Shown here in pieces: positions 1 to 5,079 of a stretch of DNA of 13,948 bases. The DNA comes from Acidilobaceae archaeon (GTDB lineage: Archaea; Thermoproteota; Thermoprotei_A; Sulfolobales; Acidilobaceae): the NCBI GenBank assembly GCA_026985435.1, contig JALSQL010000043.1, forward strand, positions 1 to 13,948. The letters are read 5' to 3'. Position 1 is the first letter of the stretch. Each line of letters opens with the position of its first letter. The position numbers were made by a program, and so were the translations under genes. The notes under the pieces are model-generated. The model had not been told where the DNA came from, did no database searches, and saw nothing but the letters and a program-made list of their open reading frames with translations.

Positions 1-1
1 A

Positions 2-457
2 GACAGGTATATGATACACGCTGGCGTCAGCATACCCAACTACCCGGAGAGGAGGCTCTTCGCGGCGAGGCTGAAGCCGCCAGTCCTCTTCGCCATCGAG
101 CCGTTCGCCACAAACGGTAGGGGCCTGGTGGCCGAGACGTCCACGGTCACGATATACTCCTACACCGGCAGGCGGCCGAGGGCCCTCCTCGGGGGCGTCG
201 AGGAGAAGATACTGGCCGCCATCAAGGAGAGATATCGGACCCTGCCCTTCACGCCCCGCTGGCTCCGGGGCCTGGCCCCGGACGGCGAGGTCGACAGGGC
301 AGTCAGGGCGCTGGCTCTCCGGGGAGTACTCTACCCCTACCCTGTCCTCGTGGAGGCTGGCAGGGGGGTCGTGGCGCAGTTCGAGCATACATACCTCATG
401 CTGGAGGATAGGGTGATAGTGACCACCCGCGGCGGCGAGGAGCTCCCGGCGCGGTAG
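2..457 (+). CDS. map: Methionine aminopeptidase, type II (3' part, cut by window edge)
   Basis: Removes the N-terminal Met from nascent proteins in the cytoplasm; a dinuclear-metal enzyme. Only the C-terminal ~151 codons are present and the reading frame is open to the left edge. The visible sequence has the family signatures in order: a YMIHAGVSIPN segment carrying the second active-site His, IEPFAT whose Glu is a metal ligand, the winged-helix-like insert expected of type II enzymes, and the terminal QFEHT...VIVTT block with the last metal-binding Glu. The two Asp ligands and first His would lie upstream of the window. The ATG at position 11 is internal and not the start. The stop is followed within 10 bp by the promoter of the next gene, so the two are probably transcribed separately. 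Identity is clear from the motifs. Confidence 0.95.
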   Translation, partial: DRYMIHAGVSIPNYPERRLFAARLKPPVLFAIEPFATNGRGLVAETSTVTIYSYTGRRPRALLGGVEEKILAAIKERYRTLPFTPRWLRGLAPDGEVDRAVRALALRGVLYPYPVLVEAGRGVVAQFEHTYLMLEDRVIVTTRGGEELPAR

Positions 458-463
458 GGGGCC

Positions 464-471
464 TATTTAAG
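464..471 (+). promoter_or_regulatory. TATA box for the DUF1512-like gene
   Basis: TATTTAAG in an otherwise GC-rich gap just after the map stop. It lies 54 bp ahead of the TTG start at 525, which predicts transcription from about 495 and a leader of ~30 nt, long enough for the weak AGGGTG ribosome site at 510-515. Called by pattern and spacing only. Confidence 0.5.
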
Positions 472-524
472 AACTCCAGGGGCAGCCTGCAGGGGGCGTG
501 GGACAAGGCTAGGGTGCGGCGCCC

Positions 525-1631
525 TTGGCAAGCAGTCTGCCAGACTGGATCTCGGCTATATCACAGCTCGCGTTCCTGGCGATATTCCTACTCATGTTCC
601 TGGGTGTCAATCAGAGGCTGCAGGTGTACATGTGGAGGGGCGACATAAAGTCGAAGCTGGCGTTCCTAGAGTGGCTAGCCGCCAACGCCAGGGATAGGGC
701 CAAGGAGTACCTCGCGAAGAACAAGGGCAGGAGGGTGGACGAGGTCGTGGAGAGGCTCTCGGACTTCTTCCTAATACAGCCTGTCGACATAGAGCCGGTA
801 GACATCATTAGGAGGCTCGACCACCTCTTCAACGTTAGGAGGCTGAGGGTTAGGGGCCTCCTAAGCGACGCTATGCCGGAGGCCGACGCCGTGACTAGGA
901 GCAGGGCGGAGGTGGTGCTCGAGATAGCGTCGGCCCTCAACTTCATATACAAGATCGTGAGGCACCTGCTACGCTACGGCGAGAAGACGAAGAACTGGAT
1001 ACTCCTCATGCAGCTACAGCTCCTGATGCCCCTCATAATAAGGCAGGCGAAGACCCTCTACAGCGCCCAGGAGCACTTCGCCCAGGGCCTCCCGGTGGGC
1101 GACGGAGCCGGGCCGCTGGTGGCCTACAGGCTGGCCGGGGGCTCGCAGTGGAGGAGCGTCGAGGACGAGACCGTGGCGGCCGAGGTTGAGCTGGAGGGGA
1201 GGAGGCTCATAGTCGTGAAGGCCGAGGGGCCAGGCTCCAGCGTGGGGAGGCCCGGCGCGGCGGTGGAGAAGATAGTGGAGGACCTGGCGAAGAGCGGGGT
1301 GAAGCCGGCGATGATACTTACCGTCGACGCTGCACTGAAGCTCGAGGGGGAGGACACGGGTAGCATAGCCGAGGGCGTGGGGGCGGCAATCGGGGACCCG
1401 GGCCCGGAGAAGATTAGGTTCGAGAGGGTGGCCGCGAAGTACGGCATACCCCTGAGGGCGCTCGTGATAAAGATGTCCGAGGAGGAGGCGATAACTGGTA
1501 TGAGCAAGGAGATATACCAGGCCGTCGACAAGGCCGTTGAGAGGGTAAGGGAGATAGTGGCCAGCGAGACCCAGCCCGGTGACACGGTGATAGTAGCCGG
1601 GATAGGGAACACGTCGGGCATAGGCCAGTAG
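525..1631 (+). CDS. DUF1512-like archaeal membrane-anchored protein
   Basis: A 368-residue protein of unknown function that I recognise as probably the archaeal DUF1512 family. One hydrophobic segment at residues 10-28 follows a PDW motif and likely anchors it. A charged helical region (35-150) follows, then a second hydrophobic stretch near 158-172 (NWILLMQLQLLMPLII) that may be membrane-associated, and a soluble alpha/beta C-terminal domain (about 185-368) ending in a Gly-rich VAGIGNTSGIGQ tail that looks like a conserved ligand-binding or interaction motif. The start is the TTG at 525; no ATG or GTG lies in frame between the TATA box and that point, and the next ATG would cut into the membrane segment. 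The gene for a small membrane protein follows 32 bp later, suggesting an operon. Function is not known; the family assignment is from memory of its motifs. Confidence 0.75.
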   Translation: MASSLPDWISAISQLAFLAIFLLMFLGVNQRLQVYMWRGDIKSKLAFLEWLAANARDRAKEYLAKNKGRRVDEVVERLSDFFLIQPVDIEPVDIIRRLDHLFNVRRLRVRGLLSDAMPEADAVTRSRAEVVLEIASALNFIYKIVRHLLRYGEKTKNWILLMQLQLLMPLIIRQAKTLYSAQEHFAQGLPVGDGAGPLVAYRLAGGSQWRSVEDETVAAEVELEGRRLIVVKAEGPGSSVGRPGAAVEKIVEDLAKSGVKPAMILTVDAALKLEGEDTGSIAEGVGAAIGDPGPEKIRFERVAAKYGIPLRALVIKMSEEEAITGMSKEIYQAVDKAVERVREIVASETQPGDTVIVAGIGNTSGIGQ

Positions 1632-1663
1632 CCCTCGGGGCGGCCCGGGGAGGTGTGGCAGGA

Positions 1664-1981
1664 GTGGCGGGCAACGCTGTCCCCGACTGGGTGCAGTCAA
1701 TCCTACTCCTCGCCTCGCTCGGCGCGATAGCCTACCTTATGGCGAGGCAGGCCTCGGAGGCGGCCAGGATGGCGGAGCAGGAGAGGGTCCAGGCTTTCAC
1801 GGAGATAGAGTGCGGTGACGGCTCCAGGAAGACGCGGGAGTTTAGGAGCGGGGACTTCGTGGGGGGCGAGGCGGCCGACTGCCCTGGGGGGCGGGTGGTG
1901 GGGATCTACACGGTTAAGGTGGAGGAGGAGAAGGCTGGGAGGCGTGGCTTGATACCGGTGAAGCGTAAGTCCAAGAGCTAA
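1664..1981 (+). CDS. Small single-pass membrane protein, unknown function
   Basis: A 105-residue protein with an N-terminal PDW motif and one membrane helix (about residues 10-26), a short charged helix (28-45), then a soluble domain with two cysteines (C50 and C73) spaced like a disulfide or metal pair around an FRSGDFVGGE segment, and a basic tail (RKSKS). The GTG at 1664 is preferred because a near-perfect ribosome site GGAGGTG (1649-1655) ends 8 nt before it; the GTG at 1655 overlaps that site. It sits 32 bp after the DUF1512-like gene and shares with it the PDW-plus-membrane-helix N-terminus, so the two may work together at the membrane. I do not recognise the family. Codon use matches the neighbours and the protein looks real. 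Confidence 0.75.
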   Translation: MAGNAVPDWVQSILLLASLGAIAYLMARQASEAARMAEQERVQAFTEIECGDGSRKTREFRSGDFVGGEAADCPGGRVVGIYTVKVEEEKAGRRGLIPVKRKSKS

Positions 1982-1998
1982 AATAGTAGTGGGCCCAC
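1978..1998 (+). promoter_or_regulatory. TATA box and adjoining palindrome ahead of the CBS gene
   Basis: CTAAAATAG (1978-1986) overlaps the stop of the preceding gene and is 32-40 bp ahead of the ATG at 2018, the usual distance for an archaeal TATA box. The perfect 10-bp palindrome GTGGGCCCAC (1989-1998) follows directly, where a bound repressor would block transcription. The TATA call is moderate; the operator idea is inference. Confidence 0.45.
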
Positions 1999-2017
1999 AT
2001 AGGTAGCTGGTGGGAGC

Positions 2018-2449
2018 ATGTCGCTCTTCTGCGAGGAGGGTCCCCCGATACTGACGGTTATGACGCGCGAGGTGCTCACAGCGAAGCCCGACGAAACGGT
2101 GGGTAGCGTGGTTAAGAGGATGGCGGAGAAGGGCGCCGGCTCCGTGGTGGTTGTCAACGATGAGGGGAAGCCTATAGGTATCTTCACGGAGAGGGACCTG
2201 CTAGTTAAGGTCGTAGGCGAGGGTAGGAGCCTCGACGCAAAGCTCTCGGAGGTGATGACGCCGGACCCTATAGTGGCGAAGCCGGACTGGAGCCTGGCCA
2301 GGGCGCTCGAGATAATGGTGCACTACGGCTTCAGGCACCTGCCAGTAGTAGGCGACGACGGGAGGCTCGTGGGTATAGTTAGCATAAAGGACCTCGCGAA
2401 GGCGCTCAGCGGCGAGATAGACGTGGACGAGCTACACGCGGCCGGGTAG
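2018..2449 (+). CDS. CBS domain-pair protein
   Basis: A 143-residue stand-alone Bateman module. The first CBS domain spans about residues 11-66 (V-MTREVLTAKPDETV...GSVVVVNDEGKPIGIFTERDLL) and the second about 76-130 (LSEVMTPDPIVAKPD...FRHLPVVGDDGRLVGIVSIKDL). Such proteins bind adenine nucleotides (AMP, ATP, SAM) or Mg in the cleft between the two repeats and act as energy or ligand sensors; which ligand or partner applies here cannot be read. The start is the ATG at 2018, with a GGTGGG ribosome site 4-9 nt upstream. It has its own TATA box but could also be read through from the two genes before it. It ends 26 bp from the convergent eL13 gene. Only the N-terminal region outside the CBS repeats contains a Cys (C5). 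Confidence 0.92.
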   Translation: MSLFCEEGPPILTVMTREVLTAKPDETVGSVVKRMAEKGAGSVVVVNDEGKPIGIFTERDLLVKVVGEGRSLDAKLSEVMTPDPIVAKPDWSLARALEIMVHYGFRHLPVVGDDGRLVGIVSIKDLAKALSGEIDVDELHAAG

Positions 2450-2475
2450 GGGGCCGGGCGCCCCAGGGGGTGGGC

Positions 2476-2751
2476 CTACACCTTTACCCCCTTACTCCTC
2501 AGCTCCTCGACGAACCTCTTTAGGGCCTCAACGTTCCAGGGGTGTACGCTCCTCCTCCGCTTGTCGACGTACAGGCCGAGCTTCCTCGCCTTCTCTGGGG
2601 TGAGGCCGGCCTCGCGGAGCTCGCCCAGGCTGAAGCCCCTACCCGCACGCAGGCCGGGGTCAACTAGCCCCAGCCGCCTGAGCCTCGGCCTCTTCACCAT
2701 CGCCACGGGCGGCTCGACGCCCTCCGGCAGCTTGGCCCGTGCCGCCACCAT
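2476..2751 (-). CDS. rpl13e: Ribosomal protein eL13 (L13e), short archaeal form
   Basis: Protein of the large ribosomal subunit. The 91 residues contain the conserved block GRGFSLGELREAGLTPEKARKLG followed by LYVDKRRRSVHPWNVEALK, which is diagnostic for eL13; archaeal crenarchaeal forms are much shorter than the eukaryotic protein, and this length fits. It is strongly basic. The ATG at 2751 follows the ribosome site GGAGG with a spacing of 5 nt. The start lies inside the 3' end of ttuA, which continues 92 bp into this gene in another frame. A TATA-like CTTTATAAG is 33-41 bp upstream on this strand, so it may be transcribed both with ttuA and alone. It is last in the leftward group. Confidence 0.93.
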   Translation of the reverse strand: MVAARAKLPEGVEPPVAMVKRPRLRRLGLVDPGLRAGRGFSLGELREAGLTPEKARKLGLYVDKRRRSVHPWNVEALKRFVEELRSKGVKV

Positions 2752-3775
2752 TACCCCCTCCCTGGGCCCCCCGCAGGGCCTCCCTTATAAAGTCTGGGAG
2801 CCCCCTCCAGGGTGTTGAGTACACTGGCTTCTCCACCCCCGCTAGGGAGAGTATTTCGCAGAGCTTGCAGACCATCCTACCCGGGCTCGTGGGCTCGCCG
2901 CAGCGGCTGCATGGCGGCAGGTCTTCGACGCTGAGGCGCCTGGCGTCCTCCTCGAGCAGGCTGTCAAGCGCCTCCACCAGCCGGAGGAGGCTGCCCGGCG
3001 ACTCTGCCTCCATGATGTAGAGTGCGTTGCGCACCCGGGCCCGGAGCGTTGGGGCGTAGCGTATGTACATGCACTCCGTCTCCTGGAACCTGAAGCCGGC
3101 TAGGTAGGCGTAGGTCGCCGTCTCCCACTCGTAGATCTTGCGTAGGGGCTTGACGCGGGGTACAAGCCTCCTACTGGCGGGGGGTGCTAGGGGGTGCTGG
3201 CGTAGGAGACCTATGAGGTCCCCCCTCAGGAGGTTTATTATGGCTGTCTGGGCCTCGTCGTCGAGGTTGTGGGCTGTCACAGTCTTGGACGCGCCGTAGA
3301 CCCGGGCGTAGTAGTTGATTATCCTCCTCCTGAGTATCCCACAGTAGGTGCAGGGGGCGATGCGCAGCCGCCTCTTCCACGCCCTCGAGACTATCTCGCT
3401 CAGGTGGAGGCCCGTGTACTCCCTTATGCTGGTCACTATGAGGTCGATGCCCCTCTCGCGCGCGTAGCCCTTCATCTTCTGTATGTCCACATGCCTGTTG
3501 TAGCCCGGTATGCCCTCAACTATGGAGAGGGCGAGCATCCTAGAGGGCTTATGGAGAAGGGGCATGACGTCTAGTAGGACGAAGCTATCCTTGCCGCCGC
3601 TCACGGCGAGGAGGAGCGTGTCGCCCGGCTCCAGCATACGCCACTTGCTTACCTCGCGCGCCACGCGGGCGCGGATGTCCTCCATGAAACACTCGCGGCA
3701 GAGCCTCATGCCAGTATGGCGCTGGTACACCACGGCGGGCCTAGAGCGGCACGAGTCACAGAGGGGAACCGTCAT
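2660..3775 (-). CDS. ttuA: tRNA 2-thiouridine synthase, TtuA/Ncs6 family
   Basis: ATP-dependent enzyme that thiolates uridine in tRNA (U54 in thermophiles for TtuA, or U34 for Ncs6/Ctu1; the two cannot be told apart here), taking sulfur from a ubiquitin-like carrier. Visible parts: N-terminal zinc finger C6/C9/C26/C29; PP-loop ATP site SGGKDS at 59-64; C142 and C145 in the PCTYCG motif and C235 in ETEC, which in TtuA hold the catalytic [4Fe-4S] cluster; HNLDDEAQT at 169-177; C-terminal zinc finger C289/C292/C303/C306. The protein should end soon after residue ~330. Here a further ~40 Gly/Ala/Arg-rich residues follow, produced by reading through the eL13 start in another frame; see findings. 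The start ATG at 3775 has GGAGG 5 nt upstream and overlaps the preceding gene by 20 bp. Confidence 0.94.
   Translation of the reverse strand: MTVPLCDSCRSRPAVVYQRHTGMRLCRECFMEDIRARVAREVSKWRMLEPGDTLLLAVSGGKDSFVLLDVMPLLHKPSRMLALSIVEGIPGYNRHVDIQKMKGYARERGIDLIVTSIREYTGLHLSEIVSRAWKRRLRIAPCTYCGILRRRIINYYARVYGASKTVTAHNLDDEAQTAIINLLRGDLIGLLRQHPLAPPASRRLVPRVKPLRKIYEWETATYAYLAGFRFQETECMYIRYAPTLRARVRNALYIMEAESPGSLLRLVEALDSLLEEDARRLSVEDLPPCSRCGEPTSPGRMVCKLCEILSLAGVEKPVYSTPWRGLPDFIREALRGAQGGGNGGGTGQAAGGRRAARGDGEEAEAQAAGAS
2776..2804 (-). promoter_or_regulatory. Possible internal TATA box for eL13, flanked by an inverted repeat
   Basis: On the minus strand CTTTATAAG (2784-2792) lies 33-41 bp before the eL13 ATG, inside ttuA codons. 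It is enclosed by the arms GGGCCTCCC (2776-2784) and GGGAGCCCC (2796-2804), complementary at 8 of 9 positions. Since the bases also encode protein, chance is possible. Confidence 0.35.
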
Positions 3776-4151
3776 GCCCTCCCTCCTCCAGGGATAGGAT
3801 GTTGAGCACGTAATCGTAGAGGCCGTCCTTCTTCAGGCCACGCTCTATCCTATAGAGCTGCTCGGGGGGAAGGCCGAACCGCCTGGCCACCCTGTACGGG
3901 GCGACGCCCCTCGACCGGGAGTATAGGAGGAGCACGAGGCTCCTCAGGGCCCCGGGGTGAGTCAGCCTGGCCCGGAACTTATAGTGAGTTATGAGCTCCT
4001 TGAGGACTATCCTGGCCGGAGTGCTCGACCTGAGCCACTCCACCACCTCCTCGGGCAGTTCAATCCTCTTGGGGCGGCCTATACCGTTGATCGTCACGCT
4101 ACCGTCGTCGTTAAACTCGATGGCGTACTGTATGAACGGCCTTCTGGGCAC
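3756..4151 (-). CDS. Small putative helix-turn-helix protein upstream of ttuA
   Basis: A 131-residue protein I cannot place in a named family. The N-terminal third (about residues 8-45) looks like a short beta-rich segment (YAIEFNDDGSVTINGIGRPKRIELPEE). The C-terminal half (about 65-122) is helical and includes GVAPYRVARRFGLPPEQLYRIERGLKKDGL, with the spacing of a helix-turn-helix in which RVARRFGLPPEQLYRIER would hold the turn and recognition helix. It could be a DNA-binding regulator or an RNA-binding accessory protein. It starts with GTG at 4151, preceded by GGGGTGG at a spacing of 7 nt. Its last 20 bp overlap the start of ttuA, so the two are co-transcribed and probably translationally coupled, and a role tied to tRNA or ribosome function is a reasonable inference. 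Confidence 0.75.
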   Translation of the reverse strand: MPRRPFIQYAIEFNDDGSVTINGIGRPKRIELPEEVVEWLRSSTPARIVLKELITHYKFRARLTHPGALRSLVLLLYSRSRGVAPYRVARRFGLPPEQLYRIERGLKKDGLYDYVLNILSLEEGGHDGSPL

Positions 4152-4168
4152 TAGCAGCCACCCCGCCT

Positions 4169-4200
4169 ACCCCCCGCTGTGGGGCGCGGGGGGTTTAATG
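4169..4200 (-). promoter_or_regulatory. TATA-like element and 9-bp hairpin in the leader of the helix-turn-helix gene
   Basis: On the minus strand CATTAAAC (4193-4200) is ~45 bp ahead of the GTG at 4151 and could be a TATA box. Directly downstream is the perfect inverted repeat ACCCCCCGC (4169-4177) / GCGGGGGGT (4186-4194) with an 8-nt loop, at or just after the predicted transcription start. It could be an operator or an RNA hairpin ahead of the ribosome site. It is not a terminator for a plus-strand gene, as none ends here. Confidence 0.4.
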
Positions 4201-4285
4201 TAGTTCAACGTGGAATAGGCGAGGGCCTCTAGTACTATGCTAGGCCCGGCAGGAGCGGCCCCAGGGGAGGGCCCGGGGGCGCGTG

Positions 4286-4390
4286 TGGTGGGCCCGGGGG
4301 GACTCGAACCCCCGACCTACGGGTCTCTCCGAGGTAGGCCAGGCCCCCGGGTCTGGAGCCCGCCGCTCTGCCTGGCTGAGCTACGGGCCC
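4286..4390 (-). tRNA. trnW: tRNA-Trp(CCA), with a 28-nt intron and encoded CCA end
   Basis: Read on the minus strand, every element of a cloverleaf is present: acceptor GGGCCCG (4384-4390) pairing with CGGGCCC (4290-4296), TA at positions 8-9, D-stem GCTC/GAGC, anticodon stem GCGGG/CCCGT (the outermost pair is G-U), anticodon loop CTCCAGA with anticodon CCA (4354-4356), variable loop AGGTC, T-stem GGGGG/CCCCC with loop TTCGAGT, discriminator A and an encoded CCA (4286-4288). The stem only closes if 28 nt are removed after position 37. The mature tRNA is of normal length. It reads only UGG. The TATA region at 4420-4431 is 30-41 bp upstream. Confidence 0.96.
4325..4352 (-). other. tRNA-Trp intron between positions 37 and 38
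   Basis: The 28-nt insert lies at the commonest archaeal intron site. Anticodon-loop CTCC (positions 32-35) can pair with GGAG near the intron 3' end, leaving an AG^A bulge on each side, which is the layout recognised by the archaeal splicing endonuclease. The intron-side helix is not obvious, so this would be a relaxed bulge-helix-loop rather than a strict bulge-helix-bulge. The sequence AGACCC occurs at both junctions, so the exact cut could slide without changing the mature tRNA. It is too short to hold the C/D-box guide found in some euryarchaeal tRNA-Trp introns. Confidence 0.85.
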
Positions 4391-4403
4391 TCCCGGGAGG
4401 CTA

Positions 4404-4438
4404 GGCGGCGGCCGGGTCGAATAAAGCTTTACGCCGCC
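4404..4438. promoter_or_regulatory. TATA region for tRNA-Trp, possibly shared with the Nudix gene
   Basis: AATAAAGCTTTA (4420-4431) contains the near-palindrome AAAGCTTT, so TBP could bind in either direction. It is 30-41 bp from the tRNA 5' end on one side and 34-45 bp from the ATG at 4465 on the other. The 7-bp inverted repeat GGCGGCG (4404-4410) / CGCCGCC (4432-4438) encloses it. Bidirectional use is inference. Confidence 0.55.
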
Positions 4439-4464
4439 GACCCCCACGCTGGGGGCGGCCCCCG

Positions 4465-5079
4465 ATGTCTTGGGAACCCGGGTTGGACAGCGCGACCGCG
4501 GCCCCCCACGGGGGGCCGCGGGGATGGCGTCAAGGCCCGCATGACAGGGGAGCCGCCCGCCCCCAGGCTGCGGTTCTAGCCCTGCTGGGGGGTGGGGGTA
4601 GCCACGTGCTCCTCGCCAGGAAGTCCTGCACGCTGGGGGGCCCCTGGGCCTGCGACGCCGCGCTACCCGGGGGCCGCCTGAGGCCTGGGGAGAGCTGTGT
4701 GGAGGCCGCCCTCCGGGAGGCCTGGGAGGAGGCCTGGGTCCACCCGGCCATGGTTAGAGTCGTGGGGGTCGGCCCTCTCCACTCAACTTCTAGGGGTGGA
4801 GTGCTCGTGAGGCCCGTCGTAGCCGTGGCCTCCGGGCCGCTCTGCCCGGTGCCACGGCAGGGGGAGATCGACAGGGTGTTCTGGGCCCCGCTCTGGGAGG
4901 TTGCAGGGTCGAGGCCGGCCGCCACGCGCCACCCTAGAGGGTTCACGGTCGAGGGGGTTAGGCTGCGGGACGGCACGCTGGTGTGGGGGCTCACACTGAG
5001 GATCCTAAGGTGGCTATACTCCGGCCTCCCGGTCGTGCTCCAGGGCTCTACGCTGGAGGGGGCCAGCGGCGAGGGCTAG
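4465..5079 (+). CDS. Nudix hydrolase, CoA-pyrophosphatase-like
   Basis: Hydrolyses a nucleoside diphosphate linked to another moiety. The Nudix box is at residues 70-92: G-x5-E (E76)-x7-RE (84-85)-x2-EE (88-89), so the metal-binding glutamates are present, but the usual Gly near the end is Trp (W91). The block before it, LLARKSCTL...ALPGGR, resembles the motif of CoA pyrophosphatases, though ADP-ribose or other substrates are equally possible. The fold begins around residue 33 (RPQAAVLALL). The 32 residues before that are Pro/Gly/Arg-rich and largely encoded by a 26-bp palindrome; the only in-frame starts are ATG 4465 and TTG 4483, so the N-terminus is doubtful. No ribosome site is seen; a leaderless or short-leader message from the 4420-4431 TATA region is likely. 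The 3' end overlaps the convergent MFS gene by 66 bp. Confidence 0.85.
   Translation: MSWEPGLDSATAAPHGGPRGWRQGPHDRGAARPQAAVLALLGGGGSHVLLARKSCTLGGPWACDAALPGGRLRPGESCVEAALREAWEEAWVHPAMVRVVGVGPLHSTSRGGVLVRPVVAVASGPLCPVPRQGEIDRVFWAPLWEVAGSRPAATRHPRGFTVEGVRLRDGTLVWGLTLRILRWLYSGLPVVLQGSTLEGASGEG
4496..4521. repeat. 26-bp palindrome (12-bp arms, 2-nt centre)
   Basis: CCGCGGCCCCCC, then AC, then GGGGGGCCGCGG: the arms are perfect reverse complements and all G+C. As RNA it would form a very stable hairpin some 40 nt into the Nudix transcript. It falls inside the doubtful N-terminal codons of that gene. It could be a structured leader, a transcription barrier or a protein-binding site; nothing in the sequence decides between these. 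Confidence 0.8.

Noticed and set aside
1014..1700. Long minus-strand open frames opposite the DUF1512-like gene
   Set aside because: High GC removes stop codons from other frames. The plus-strand gene has a family match, promoter and ribosome site; the antisense products are low-complexity and match nothing known to me. The same applies to frames opposite the acylase, mvaS and thiolase-fold genes.
4152..4285. Possible small RNA between the helix-turn-helix gene and tRNA-Trp
   Set aside because: No C/D box pair, H/ACA-like hairpin or further tRNA arm could be found; only the hairpin and TATA-like tract near 4169-4200 stand out.
4283..4579. Plus-strand open frame across the tRNA and Nudix start
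   Set aside because: It is the antisense of the tRNA followed by the wrong frame of the Nudix region; only its last codons (from ATG 4541) are of interest, and those are treated in a finding.
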